A DNA stretch of 64,000 nt from Jacaranda mimosifolia (GCA_018894105.1 CM032133.1:13964501-14028500), one strand, 5' to 3'. Numbered from the stretch's first letter, positions 25,701 through 38,161 are shown. Numbers and translations: made by a program. The notes: generated from the letters alone by a model not told the origin.

Positions 25701-28700
25701 TTTTCATAAGTAGAAAGGTGCATATATGCGATGCACGTGGCTTGTTAATTTTTTTTTTTATATTTGTTTGTTTTATAAATTATTTTTTATTTATATTTGA
25801 TTCAAATACTTAATGCATAGACAACTAAAAAATAAAAAATAAATTATCATTTGAAGTTGTAAAATATGTTGGACCTATAGCATAGTTTAAGAACAATTTA
25901 AGATAATCTATTTCTTCTTTTATGGGGTTTGCACCGTGTATGGGACCCATTATATTTTTAGCTTCCTTCCATTCCATTGTGTACATTGTTTGTCTCAACC
26001 ATCGTATTTTATAATATCTATTTTTTTTTAACCCCTAATAAAAGATGTTGAAGAACAATTCTTTTCCGATTTGACTACCCCATGTTTATCTTTTTAGGGT
26101 GATATTCATCATTCTTTATTGTAATTCATATCTCGAATTTTATAGGTCATGGTGATAGTAATCAATCTATTAACTTGAAGAACCTACAATAGAATTTTTT
26201 TTTTCCGCAAAGGAATTGTTATAGGGTAGATACCAGAAGTTCGATTTTTGTATAAATAAATTATAATTTGCAAATATGAAAAAATTTCATATGAACAATT
26301 TTTAAAATCTTGATAATAAGGAATAGACAAATATATATTCACATTAATTTAAAACTTCAAATTTTTGATTGTATAAGTGTTTCACGGATTATTCTTTCTT
26401 ATTGGTTAAACTTTATATATTAATAGGAAAAAGAAAACAAGTATCTCTTCCCAATACAAGAGTAATAAATAATAGAATATACTACAAAATAAGATATAAA
26501 CCTATTTATTGTTCTCTAGCAATGATTGTACTACTTGTAGGAGTCAGCTAAATAGATTCATTCTTTTGATTGCAACATTGGATGTTTTGATACCCTTTTT
26601 CTAAATGTTTATATGTCATCCTATATTACCTCTTGAGAAAGAAAAGGATCTTAAAGTAGGTTGTAACATTCATGATAACATGTTATTCTTTGTTTATGAC
26701 TTCAACGTGTATGGACAATAATATCTTGCTCTACTAATATATTATAATTATTTTCTTCGACCAAAATTGTAGCAACTTGATAAACATTTAGAAAAGTATA
26801 AATTAAATTAGTCTAATTTCATGTTTTTTAAGATATGGAGTCGAATATTGTTCATTGAAAAGTAATCATTTTTTGCATAAGAATTTATCTTCATAAATTT
26901 TATAAGTTTTCTCAAATTGCTTCTTATAAATCTAATTCTTTTAGTATTTTCTATTCTTAAGCTCATTTCCTGATTTGGCAAAATACAACTGAAAGTTATC
27001 TTGCCCATTCTCGTTTGGAAATTAACCCTGAAAGATCATGATATACCATGACTTGTGTTCAACAAGTGTAACTCCACCCTTGTTGATGCAAGTTCTTTAT
27101 ATAATTTCAGATCAAATGAAGTAAAAGAGAATATGCATTCAAGATTCACATATTTTTTCAAAAGTTCATAACCTCTGTTGATAGAGAAATAAACAATTTA
27201 TGCAAGTCATTTGACATTTAAACCAAAGCAAGTTTAATTTATTTTTTTTTCTGTTGCCATAATGAAATGTGCGAGGCTCTTTTAAATCTTACAGCATCAC
27301 AATGGATGTAATTAAATACCTTACTTAATTCACGAGTCTTGGAGCACACATGATTATAAATTTTCAAACCTAATCAAAAAATAAGATCAAAATTTAAAAT
27401 TTTTCCATATAACAATATTTGCCCACATAAATGGTATTTATTGAAAAATCATAAAGTACATATTTATTGATTATTACTACCACTTGATTAATAAGAAATC
27501 ATCTATGCTCTTAATTAGAAGCTATTAATTGGTAAGTATTGACAATTGAATTTTTTATGAATTAACTCTTTTTCATTCAAAGCTACATTTAAAGAGAGGT
27601 GCCAACTTATTAATTTTTATGTTTTTTCTCCTTTGATGATTTAATTTATTTTCTCATTTTCTTGGACTCTTTAATTTTATCTATATATGTACACATGTCT
27701 CTTTATAATACTCAATGCGGCATGTTTTTTCTTCATCTTATCTCATTTTTATTGCGAAAATAAATATGTTATATATAATAGTATTATTAGAAAATTATTT
27801 CCATGTACCTAATAGTATAGGTGAGAATTTTCTAGATAGTCATATGCGATGATGTTTTAAATATATATCACAATATCCAATACTAAATAAGCTAAACATA
27901 AAATTGATTCAAGCAAGAAGTTTATAGATTCATTATCATTTTAAGAACCCTTTACTGGAAAGAGGAACAATGGAAACATGCAGGTGAATTGAATCATGAC
28001 TAAAATAAAATATATCTTAAAACACTTAACATTTAAAAAATATGATGTATGTGTATCTTTACAATATAATGATCAATAGTACTCGACTATTGAATTCTTT
28101 CCTTATTAGGTGATATTTGAAGAAGCTATCTTCTATCATTCTCAAGAATTAAATTTGAGCCGATTGTTATTTCGAAATTTTAATTTAATTTCTATGTTTA
28201 TTTTTTGTTAATTGATAAGTTCTTTTTGACTTTTTAACAATAAATTTCAAATGCTATTTTGTGAAATCAAACTAAAAATATGACTCAAGTGATTCAGAAC
28301 AATTTATAAATTGGTTTCCTCCAAATTTGATAAATAAATAAAACTTATATTGTTTATTTAATCTTAGATTTGTAGTGGGCCACTTGTTTTTAATCTAAAA
28401 TTAGACAAAAAAAAAAAAAAAACTGTCTCATGTGTTCGATTTGTTTATAGTGATTCTATTCTCTTTTTCATTTCTTCTTAGTTAAGCCAAAAATAGAGAA
28501 AGATAAATTCTAGTCAATTTAAAACCTTTAAATATCATTGTGTAAAATAAAAATGTTATATTATTTTATAACTCCTTTTGTTTTAAAAAAAAGACTGAAA
28601 ATTATTTCCTTAAAAATTTGCTTGTTTATAAATCTGTAAGGATTATGATTTAATTTGGCTATTAATATAATATATACCTAAATTGTTAAATAAAGTTCAT

Positions 28701-29560
28701 TGTTAAACATTTGTATTTTATTAATTATTTAATATTTAGCAATATAAAAAATAAGAATTTTAATTTGATAGGTAATATGTGTTTAATGAAGTATATACTT
28801 CACACTTAAGGGATATATATTTTGTCGGGAATGAACGGAGACATATGGGCTAATGTGATATTTTATCTAGTGACATGTATTTATTAATAATTTATTTTAT
28901 ATATTGATAGAAAATATTTCACTATATCATATTAATGTTATTATTAAAATCGAATAAATATTTTTTAAGTTCAATAGTTTGAATTACACAACTCTCAATT
29001 CAACAATACATACTTTTTTGAAAAAAAATCAAATTTTAATTAAATATGACCAATTTAAAGTCAGTTATATAATGAGTGAATTATACTTGTTATGTCGTTG
29101 ATATATGCTTTAATAATGTTTATCATATGATTAGTTAAGTCATTCAAAATTTTATCTTGACAAAGTCTTTCTCATCCTATCCATCATGCCCCAAGTAAAA
29201 AAAATTAGTTTGATCAAAAGGTTATTTGATAAAAATATATTTTATACATATTTCTATCCTATTGCCTTTTAAAAATAATATTGAAAGTTAGTACTAATAC
29301 ATTATTATTTTAATTAAAAAAATAATTTATTTAAAAAGACTATTTAAAGAAATAAAATTTTAGTTGATTCTTTTTCATGATTTCTAATAGAGCTATCAAC
29401 TATATATTCTTTTTCTTTCGACCTACTTTTTTGTGTTTTACTTAAATAAATAAGGTTAAGATTTATTTTTTCCTGATTTGTGATACACCATGAAAGCATT
29501 TTTTGCTATTAGTTTTTAAGAAACTAAAATGTGCACATCATTATATGTAAAAATTAATCA
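25701..29560. other. AT-rich intergenic DNA
   Basis: Very AT-rich spacer with many A and T runs and no open frame of convincing composition. I see no recognisable transposon ends, RNA genes or coding motifs. Confidence 0.6.
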
Positions 29561-29629
29561 AAATATATTTAAAATATATATATATATATATATATAAATA
29601 CACAAATAAATGAAAAGATAAAAAAATTA

Positions 29630-29990
29630 AATAAACTTAGTTCATTCTTTTTCATTATCATGTTAAGTATAATATTACATAAGAGTTTGACACATATTTT
29701 GATATATAAAAAATAATTTTCTCTTTTTATTTTTGAGAAAGAACCCAAATGCATTTATAAAACATCATTATTTTTTCTCATCAATTAAACATGTGATTGT
29801 AAGACTTAATCTATTCTTGTTCATTGCCATATTAAATTTACTGTATAGTACATTTGAATTGAACACATATTTTGATATATAGAAAATATTTTTTTTCTTA
29901 TAATTTTTGATGGAGAGAGCAGAAAGAATATATGTACAAATGTGTTTATGATGTATCATTTTTCCCTCATCAATTGATTTTTTCTTAATT
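29630..29990. repeat. Tandem duplication, about 174 bp unit
   Basis: Two diverged copies: CACATATTTTGATATATAAA near 29691 recurs as CACATATTTTGATATATAGA near 29865, with ACTTAGTTCATTCTTTTTCA (about 29636) matching ACTTAATCTATTCTTGTTCA (about 29802) upstream and CTCATCAATT blocks downstream. Short minus-strand open frames here are the repeat and not genes. Confidence 0.75.
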
Positions 29991-30710
29991 AATTTCAATT
30001 CAGTTATTATTTTCTATGAGTCTAATTAAAGTAAATTTAATTTAGTCCTATTTTACTATACAAGCATATGTATTGAATGTAATAGTAATAGTATATTAGG
30101 TGGGGATATAATTTAATTGCTTAATTTTGTTATTTTCTTCAAGCCCAACTAAATGTGTTAGTAGAAGGATAAATTTCAACATATGTAATTATATATATTT
30201 GCTAAGTAGGAAATTTCAATTTAATTAATTTTAATAAATATTATTTTCTATATGTTTAATTAAAAAATACATTTAATTTGGAATAAATTTAGTAAATACA
30301 ATGTATATACATTTGATATATATACATTTTCTAAGTGGAAAAACTTGTTTAATTAATAAAAGTCATTATTTTCTGTGAGTGTAATTAAGAATAAACTTAA
30401 TTTGATTATCATTAAACTATGTATATGAATTATGATAATTTGAATATATGTAATCACATTTGCTAAGTAAAAAAGATATTTAATTAATTTCAATGTAATT
30501 AATATTTCATATCATTTGAATTAAAAATATATTTAATTTGTATCAAATGTAATAAATACAATGATATGCATTTGATGCATATACATTATTTAAGATGAAA
30601 GAATATATTTAATTAATTACTTGTTATTTTCTATGAGTCCAAATACAATGTATATACATTATTTAAGTTGAAAGACTTTATTTAATAGTTGCAATTACCA
30701 TTAAATCATG
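29990..30710. repeat. Degenerate AT-rich tandem repeat, about 125-135 bp unit
   Basis: Diverged copies of the blocks TTAATTAATTTCAAT, ATTATTTTCTATGAGTCTAA, AATACAATGTATATACATTT and GCTAAGTAGGAAA recur near 29990, 30199, 30329, 30450 and 30586. They are too diverged for an exact copy count by eye. Confidence 0.6.
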
Positions 30711-30799
30711 TGTATTAAATGTGAGAATTTTATTAGCAAGGAATATTTTTGTCCTCACATAAAAAGGAAGAAACCAATACACCCATTCATACTTTTATA

Positions 30800-30905
30800 G
30801 GTATAATAAATAAAATAAATAAATATAATATAATATAATATAATATATAATATATAATATATATAAATATAAATATAAATATAATAATATATAGATAGAT
30901 AAAAT
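30800..30905. repeat. AT microsatellite tract
   Basis: Simple-sequence run of ATAAA, TAATA and TATATA units (about 100 bp), typical of slippage. Confidence 0.9.
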
Positions 30906-31196
30906 ACAAAAATACCATAAGTAGAACATGCACGAAAAATGCACCTGGTATATGCATTTGCTGTTATGAATTATCTAAAAGATGCCCTTCAATAAGTAAA
31001 CTTAAACTTAACAAGATATTATTTTAATTCGTATTTCCATCTTCTCATATTTCCCCCTTTTTCCTTTTGAAAATTGTTTTCCATCCGAGGACAAATTAAA
31101 AGGTCATGCGCTCTGGCAGTAATCGTAGCAAGAAATGAATGACGAAACACTTCTTGGATTCGAAATTTAAATTTTCATCTGCGTGCAACTATAAGG

Positions 31197-31758
31197 CACT
31201 GTTTAAAAAACTAGACCAGACCGGCTGGCCGGATCGTCAACCGGCCAGTGAACCGGTCTGATTTTCTCAAAAAATCAGAAAAATGAAAAAAACATCACAT
31301 TTTGTAAAAATCGTTCAAACCGCCGGTCGGACCGGTTTTTTCATTTCATTTTTAATAAAATTAATTTTTTTTAATTTTTTTTTTGGTGTAAGTACAAAGT
31401 TTGAAAGTTAAAGTACACTTCATAAGCTATTTAAAAGTAAAAAGAAGCCTTAGTTTAGAGTTTATAATTAATTTACACACTATCAACTTTAAATTTTAAA
31501 CTTGATACATTTAAATTGTTGTGATTATTTATAATATGAATTGTGATATTTGGATTGTAATGTTAGATAATATCATTTAAGCTCTTTATGTTTTATATTT
31601 TGGCGTTTTATTAATTTTTAAGTAATATATATAATATAAATATATATTTGGTAATTATGACATCACGGTTCAATTACGGTCCGACCAACAGTTGAACCAG
31701 TGAATCGTGAACCGGTAAGTTTTTCGGTTCAATGAACAGTCTGATTTTTCGAATACTG
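31197..31758. mobile_element. Non-autonomous hAT element (562 bp) with 8 bp target-site duplication
   Basis: Flanked by identical 8 bp copies of CTATAAGG at 31189-31196 and 31759-31766, the length generated by hAT transposases. The left end is CACTGTTTAAAAAACTAGAC and the right end, read inward, CAGTATTCGAAAAATCAGAC: imperfect terminal inverted repeats. Behind both ends lie CCGG-rich motifs (CCGGCTGGCCGG, GGACCGG, GAACCGG), as in the subterminal repeats bound by hAT transposases. The interior is AT-rich with no open frame, so movement would have needed a transposase from elsewhere. Confidence 0.88.
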
Positions 31759-31766
31759 CTATAAGG

Positions 31767-31999
31767 TGAGATGTATTATTCGAGTGGTTGAATTTGAATA
31801 AAAACCCAGAAAAGGAAGACTTTACTACTATTGCTCACATCAGGTTTGTGGTTTCTTTTGCTGGTCTAATTCAATATGCGTAATACCTAGCTAACTATCC
31901 ATAACGTCTAATTCGATATAATGCCACATTTCATTATTGTGCTTTGATTTACATCTCTTAAATGGCCGTTCTTCCCATAAGGTCTTTTATTGTCATCAG
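31767..31999. other. Short spacer
   Basis: Unique sequence between the hAT element and the first LTR; nothing recognisable. Confidence 0.6.
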
Positions 32000-32254
32000 T
32001 GATGAGGATAAAAACTGTATATAACTAGATTGAGATGGAATCTGGGTGAATCGACTTGCCTGGTCGAGTAAATGAGCTCCACAGATACCTAGGCTGAGTC
32101 CTGCAACCACGATCAAACGTCAGGCTAGCCAAGGTGCCCTATGTTATGGCACTCTAATGCTCAAGTCAGTATGAAAATGACCAGATAAAATGAGCAGCAG
32201 AGTGAGGGCTTTGTAATATAGAATGTCATACCTTGTAAGGAGGCTATAATGGGG

Positions 32255-32264
32255 TATTTATAAT
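32255..32264 (-). promoter_or_regulatory. TATA box in the 3' LTR of element A
   Basis: Minus-strand TATAAATAC (plus GTATTTATA); the same motif occurs in the right LTR near 34410. The position within each LTR fits the start of the R region. Confidence 0.6.
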
Positions 32265-32454
32265 CCCAAGTGGGAGATCAAAATGTCCATGGTACCCTTG
32301 CTCTTGCAGGGAGGACCTTTGTCCTTGCATGAGGGTTTTTAGGTCTTTTCCTTATCTAGAATCCTCTTTCCAGGTAGCGCCCCCACATTCTTTTGGGATA
32401 TGGTGGAGATCTCTGCATTTAATGCGACAACGACTAGTGGCGAGAAAAACCTTC

Positions 32455-32850
32455 ATGTCTCATAGGTCAACCTATTCTGGTCGAGATATCTCCCCGATCG
32501 TGGGTCTCACCGCCCTCTCTGGTCGAATGCACGAACTCTTCGAGTCGATTTATTCTGGTCGAGATGTCCCCAGCCATGGGTCTCACATCTTTCTTTGGTT
32601 GAATGCACGACCTCTTTGGGTTGATCTATTCTGGTCGAGATGTCTCCCCGGCCGTGGGTCTCTCCGCCCATTCTGGTCGAATGCATGACCTTTTCCGGTC
32701 GACCTATTCTAGTCGAGATGTCTCCCCATCCGTGGGTCTTGTCGGCCACTTTGGTCAAATGCATGACCTCTTCTGGTCGAGATATCTCCCCGGTTGTGGT
32801 CTCTTCGCCCACTCTGGTTGAATGCATGACCTCATTGGGTCAAGACGACT
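32455..32850. repeat. About 78 bp tandem repeat inside the LTR of element A
   Basis: About five copies carrying CTATTCTGGTCGAGAT near 32470, 32548, 32628, 32704 and 32778, with GTGGGTCTC and GGTCGAATGCA blocks between. The right LTR has a shorter version (34680-34930). The open frames on both strands in this stretch are this repeat and not genes. Confidence 0.85.
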
Positions 32851-33059
32851 CTCTAGCAGTTGGCTTTTCAACCATAGCCTGATCGACTGAAGGAAGACTG
32901 ATAGCCTTAATTGGTCAATTAACCTAATGTATTTTTGGGTTTGGGATGGTTCTTTTGGGATTGTTGGGCTCGTCTTACTTCCCTATATCAGGAGTCCCCC
33001 CCACTCCCGAGTTTTAATCGAGCTCGCGATGGGAAGGAGTAGGGAGTAGCTGGTTTTTT

Positions 33060-34110
33060 TCATTTTGTCGACCTTAAATTTTGATCATGCTTCAATGACT
33101 GATTCAAAACCAATTTGATCATGCGACTACGGGGCCGACTTGATCCTTCCTTAATAATTGATTCAAAACCAATTTGATGATGCGACTACAGGGTCGACTT
33201 GATCTTTCCTTAATAACTGATTCAAAACTAATTTGATCATGCGACTACGGGGTTGACTTGATCATTCTTTAGCAGTGAGGTCGACTAAGGGGTCAACTTG
33301 CCAATTCTTTAGTAGTGAGGTCTACTCCAGGGTAGACTTGATCATTCTTTAATTACGAGGTTGACTTGATCATTCTTTGACTACGGGGTCGACTTGATCA
33401 TTCTTTAGCAGTGGGGTTGACTGTAGGGTCGACTTGATCATTCTTTAGCAACGGGGTCAACTTGCCAATTTGATCATATGACTACAGGGTCGACTTGCTG
33501 ATTTGATCATGCGATTATGGGGTGAACTTGATCATTCTTTAGCAACGGGATCAACTGTAGGGTTGACTTGATCATTCTTTAGCAACGAGGATGACTATAA
33601 GGTTGACTTGATCATTCTTTAATAATGGGGTCGACCACGGGATCAACTTGATCCTTCTTCAATAACTGATTCAAAAATAATTTGATGATGCGACTACGGG
33701 GTCGACTTGATCCTTCTTTAGCAGCGAGGTCGACTATGGGGTAGACTTACCAATTTGATCATGCAATTACGGGGTCGACTCGATCATTCTTTAGCAGCGA
33801 GGTCAACTACAGGGTCGACTTGACAATTTGATCATGCGACTACGGGGTCGACTTGATCATTCTTTAGCAACGGAGTCGACTTGCCAATTTGATTATGCGA
33901 CTATGGCGTCGACTTGATCATACTTTAGCAGCAGGGTCGACTACAGGGTAGACTTGCCAATTTGATCATACGACTACGAGGTCGACTTGATCATTCTTTA
34001 GCAGCGAGGTCGACTATGGGGTTGACTTGATCATTCTTTAGCAACGGGGTCGACTTGCCAATTTGATCATTCAACTACGGGGTCGACTACGGGCTAGCGT
34101 CGTGTTTACC
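33060..34110. repeat. GTCGAC-rich degenerate repeat array, interior of element A
   Basis: Dozens of short blocks (GGGGTCGACTTGATCATTC, TTTAGCAGCGAGGTCGACTA, CCAATTTGATCATGCGACTA) in mixed order fill the whole interior. Related but few GGTCGACTACGGGGTC words occur in the long element near 43460-43640, which suggests that this array expanded from a related retroelement region. Confidence 0.85.
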
Positions 34111-34135
34111 ATTTCTCAAGTTACAGACTCTGTTT

Positions 34136-34153
34136 CCCCCAGACGACGCCAAA
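34136..34153 (-). other. Primer-binding site of element A
   Basis: Minus strand TTTGGCGTCGTCTGGGGG immediately inside the 5' LTR. It resembles the TGGCGCCGTCTGTGGG type found in Tat-lineage elements and the site beside the second LTR family at about 35202-35220. Confidence 0.7.
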
Positions 34154-35088
34154 TGATGAGGATAAAAACTGTATATAATTGGATTGGGATGGAATTTGGG
34201 TGGATCGACCTGCTTGGTCGAGTAAATGAGCTCCATAGATACCTGGGCTGAGTCCTGCAACCAAGAGCAAACATCTGGGTAGCCGAAGGTCCTCAGCTAT
34301 GGTACTCCAACGCTCAAGTCGGTATGAGAATAGCCAAATAAAATGAGCAGCAGAGTGAGGGCTTTGTAGTATAGAATGGCATACCTTGTAGAGAGGCTGT
34401 AATAGGGTATTTATAGTCCCAAGTGGGAGATCAAAATGTCCATGGTACCCTTGCTCTTTCAGGGAGGACTTTTGTCTTTGCGTGAGGGTTTTTAGGTCTT
34501 TTCTTTATTTTGAATCCTCTTTCCATATGGCGCCCCCACATTCTTTTGGGATATGGTGGAGATCTCTGCATTTAATGTAGAGGCAAGTCATCTGTCTGTG
34601 TATTTATTGTGGCAGAGTAGTGGTTGAGTGCATTTAATGCGACATCGACTAGTGGCGAGAAAAACCTTTATGTCTCGTAGGTCGACCTATTCTGGTTGAG
34701 ATATCTCCCTGATTGTGGGTCTTACCACCATCTCTAGTCGAATGCACGACCTTTTCGGGTTGATCTATTCTGGTCGAATACACGACCTCTTCGGGTCGAC
34801 CTATTCTAGTCGAGATGTCTCTCCAGTTGTGGGTCTCTCCGCCCACTCTGGTCGAATGCATGACCTCTTATGGTCGAGATATCTCCCCGATCGTTGGTCT
34901 TGTCGCCCACTCTAGTCGAATGCATGACCTCATTAGGTTGAGACAACTCTCTAGCAGTGCGCTTTTCAACCATAGCTTAATCGATTGAAGGAAGACTGAT
35001 AGCCTTTATTGGTCAATTAGCCTAATGTATTCTTGGGTCTGGGATGGTTCTATTTAGACTGTTAGGCCCGTTTTACTTCCCCATATTA

Positions 35089-35130
35089 GATTCCTTCCAA
35101 TCAACCCAGAGGATATTCTGAACCCTTATC
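35089..35130 (+). repeat. Inverted fragment of LTR B
   Basis: GATTCCTTCCAATCAACCCA and the following GAGGATATTCTGAACCC are the reverse complement, with a few mismatches, of the start of the LTR at 35221-35264. The two copies are about 90 bp apart and could form a hairpin with a stem of about 40 bp. Confidence 0.85.
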
Positions 35131-35220
35131 GCAACCTCCTCCCGCTTTGAGGTAGCTCACCTGGTGTTCACCATTTTTTTTCCGATTGCAAGCTTAGGTT
35201 TCCCACAGACGGTGCCAAAA

Positions 35221-36006
35221 TGATGAGGGTTTAGAATATCCTCTGTGTTGATTGGAAGGAATTTGGTCCACTTCACCAGGATCTAGTCGACCCTGCTGAG
35301 ATTGAGAGTTAGGGTGAGTCCTACAACCACAGGAAAATGTCAGGCTTGCCGAGAGAACCTCGACGGTAGCCCTCCGACGGTCACGTTAATGTTCTGATCG
35401 AACATGAGACTCGTGCTGTCTAGTGAGGCCTTAAGAGATAATAGTGGCATACCTTGTGAGAAGTTGGCCATATTGTATTTATAGCCTTCTCCAGGTGATT
35501 AATATGTCTGTGATGCCCCTGTTGGGCATGAGAAGCTCTATCCCTTGCACGGGGACCTTTAAGTCATCTCACACGTCGGTACTATTTCAGGTGGCCTCAT
35601 TTCCCTCTTGTAGATACAGAGAGGTACACCAGTGGTGTGGCATGCGCCATTAATGTGGTGGCTTGCCGCCTGTCAGGGTATTAAATGCGGCAGGGGAAAG
35701 GTTCTATACTTACCCGACTGACTTGGTCGACTTGAGACCTTACCAACATGAGAGGTCGACAATCGAGCTGGCTCCGAAGATGTGGTGGATAAGTAGGCGC
35801 TGCCTCTAATCAGGATCATCGCTACGGTCGACCTTCTTTGGGTGGAATCGACGTGGAAGGTTGACCACACGGGTGGACCTCAAGAAGGCAACATGTTTAA
35901 TAATGTACTCTTGGGTCGACAGATTTTGGGTTGGGCTTATTGGGCCAGGCCATATCATAACGAGTCGATATCCTTTGGGTTGGGCCTATTGGGCCACCCT
36001 ATATCA
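35221..36006 (-). mobile_element. LTR B, with a primer-binding site on one side and a polypurine tract on the other
   Basis: Starts TGATGAGGGTTTAGAATATC and ends CCCTATATCA (786 bp). A minus-strand TATAAATAC near 35475 is the likely LTR promoter. On its left is a primer-binding site (CCCACAGACGGTGCCAAAA, 35202-35220), so it was the 5' LTR of an element to the left. On its right is a polypurine tract (minus GGAAGTGGGGGGGACTCA), so it is the 3' LTR of the long element to the right. Confidence 0.8.
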
Positions 36007-36023
36007 TGAGTCCCCCCCACTTC
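36007..36023 (-). other. Polypurine tract of the long Tat element
   Basis: Minus strand GGAAGTGGGGGGGACTCA directly next to the TGATATAGGG start of LTR B as read on the minus strand. Confidence 0.75.
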
Positions 36024-36223
36024 CGGGTTCGAATCAAGAGAATCGACAAGAGGGAGTCGGGAGTAGTATCAATGAACGAGAATGATTGGGTCAGTCAACG
36101 AGAGACTTGGGGATTCGATCGGGTTCGGTGCATTTAATAAAGCAGTTATCTGGTTGTCAAGTGGAACATCAAGCGACGGCTGTGTCGTTATTGCTGTCGT
36201 TTGGGGTTTCGCACATGGTGTCC

Positions 36224-36232
36224 TATAAATAG
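36224..36232 (+). promoter_or_regulatory. TATA box for the antisense ORF of the Tat element
   Basis: TATAAATAG on the plus strand, followed by GC-rich sequence and a leader of about 165 bp to the first ATG of the antisense ORF near 36396. It lies just inside the 3' LTR and points away from it. The position suggests a separate promoter for the antisense gene; function is inferred. Confidence 0.55.
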
Positions 36233-38161
36233 GCGCGGTAAGAATTCATATTTTACTTTTACAGCGTTGCGTGAGGTCGAGTCAAGCATTCACTGAGCTC
36301 TGTATTGCATCTTTGATTACTCTATCAAGTAAGTATTCCCATTCCTCAGAGCGCCTTTACTATATCCTGCTTTCAAAGTCTTTTTATGCTAAAATATGCT
36401 GAGAGTTTTCGAGGGTGAGGAGGGGAGTTGAGGGGGCGACAGTGAGGCAACGAGGTCGGATAGAGTTCCGACCAACGTTGAAGAAGAGTCAAACAGTAGT
36501 TTTAGTAGTTTGATGAGCAGTAGCTCGGCTTTGAGCAGTGGGCGTGCGACTGTTGGGGTTGGGCTGAGCGATCTTCCTGCTTCTCGTGGTCGATTATTCA
36601 CCCCCGACCACTACAGTGAGATTAGGTCGATCGTAGGGGAGGCTGATATGGCTATCCTTAAGAAATTGTATCATGTCCCCGATAACTATGGTTTGATTGC
36701 TCCGGGGCCCTTGGGTAGAATGGACTGACCTCCTGAAGGGTGCATCACCGTGTTCGAAGAAGATCTTAGGTGCGGTCTTAGGTTTCCTTTAGTTGATGCA
36801 ATAGTCAAACTGTTACGAGGTCTGTAGGTCTGCATTACTTAGCTACTTCCCAATTGCTTCTCCACATTGTATAGTTTTGTTGTTTTAATGCACATCAATA
36901 ACCAACTCCCTACCTTCGCCAACTTCAGCAACCTCTTCTATCTCCCCATGTCCCACAAGTCAGGTAGTAGCGAGGAGTCCGGGTTCTATTATTTAATGGC
37001 CCGTCCTCGTCGAAAATTCTTTGTGACCCCTGCTTCCTCATTTGGTCAAAAGTGGAAGAGTAGGTTTTTTTATGTCCGATCACTGGGGGGTGAGCTTTAA
37101 TATCCCCAGAGGTTGGATGATGGGGCACGTCGAAATGCCAGGGAACCTAACTCCGACCTGGCCAAATACTTTTGTGAGGGATCTGGTTGAGTTTGGCCAG
37201 ATGGAGGCATCTAGCTTCATCGATGAGAGAAATCTCGTGCTGGCTGGCTTGTCGCCTGCCCAGCTCGACTTACCCGCGAATGCTTGCTTAGGTAGATATC
37301 TATATGAGCTTTGTTTATTGTTATGCATGCATCATTATGGTCGTATCTCATGCGTCGTCTACTTTGCCCCCCGCAGATTGAGAAGACATCATGAAACGAA
37401 CTCGCCAACAAGCTATTGCTCGCGCCAAAAAGAACAGGGAGAATCGCGAGTGTTGCGTGGATACTGGTGCCCGACAAGCGGCTTGTCAAGAGTCGGCCGC
37501 TCCACCACCGGTCGCAGCCATTCCCGCCGCCACTGCTCGCCATATCCCAGCCATAGTTCGGCTAGTCGAGGTAAGAGGCCTGTCGCCTTGCAGGGTCGCC
37601 CTCTTTGGAGAGGGCCAATCAGGGTAAAGGCAAGGCTCGGGTTGCAATAGGGTTCGATCTATTCGGGCCCCAGGATGACAAGGCCCTAGTCGATTTGACA
37701 GATCTTCCTTATCTTCGCTTTGGGATCGAGTTCGGGGTCTATAATTCAATGTCCATAATGACGGCGGGGGAGTCTAGGTTCCTACCAATGAAGGTTTTAA
37801 TGGCTGGTCTATTCATTTCAGACCAACATAAGATGATGGAAAAGAGCCAGGGTGCTACGATGAAAGCCTTGGCGTATCACACTAACATGGTAAGTTTTTG
37901 GTCGAACCGCGCCTTACCTTTGCTGTAAGCATATCCACTATACTGATGCAAGTGTTGCTTTCGCAGGTCGGGCAGCTAGGTTGTTCATAGTTCGGTAAAC
38001 TGGTCGAATCAAACCGAAACCAAAAATTCGGTTTGTACCGAATATCGAACCGAAATTTTCGGTTCGGTATTCGGTTATTTTTTTAAAAAAAATTCGGTAT
38101 TCGGTTCGATTTTGATTTTTTGTACCGGTTAATCGAACCGAACCGAATAACCAAAATTTTA

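Larger units (their letters stand above)
32000..35088 (-). mobile_element. Non-autonomous Ty3/gypsy-type LTR element (element A)
   Basis: Minus-oriented. The 3' LTR is 32000-32990 and the 5' LTR 34154-35088; both start TGATGAGGATAAAAACTGTA and end in TATATCA or its mutated form TATATTA. The polypurine tract (GGGAGTGGGGGGGACTCC on the minus strand) abuts the 3' LTR, and a primer-binding site (TTTGGCGTCGTCTGG) abuts the 5' LTR at 34153-34136. The interior is only 1.16 kb and codes for nothing: it is a GTCGAC-rich repeat array. The LTRs differ by indels, including a deletion of about 70 bp in the left copy between GCATTTAATG direct repeats. The flanks do not match, so no target-site duplication is seen; at least one side has been rearranged. 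Confidence 0.85.

Noticed and set aside
32329..32882. Several overlapping plus- and minus-strand open frames rich in SGR/VEM and HSTRVGGETHG repeats
   Set aside because: They are translations of the 78 bp repeat inside the LTR of element A.
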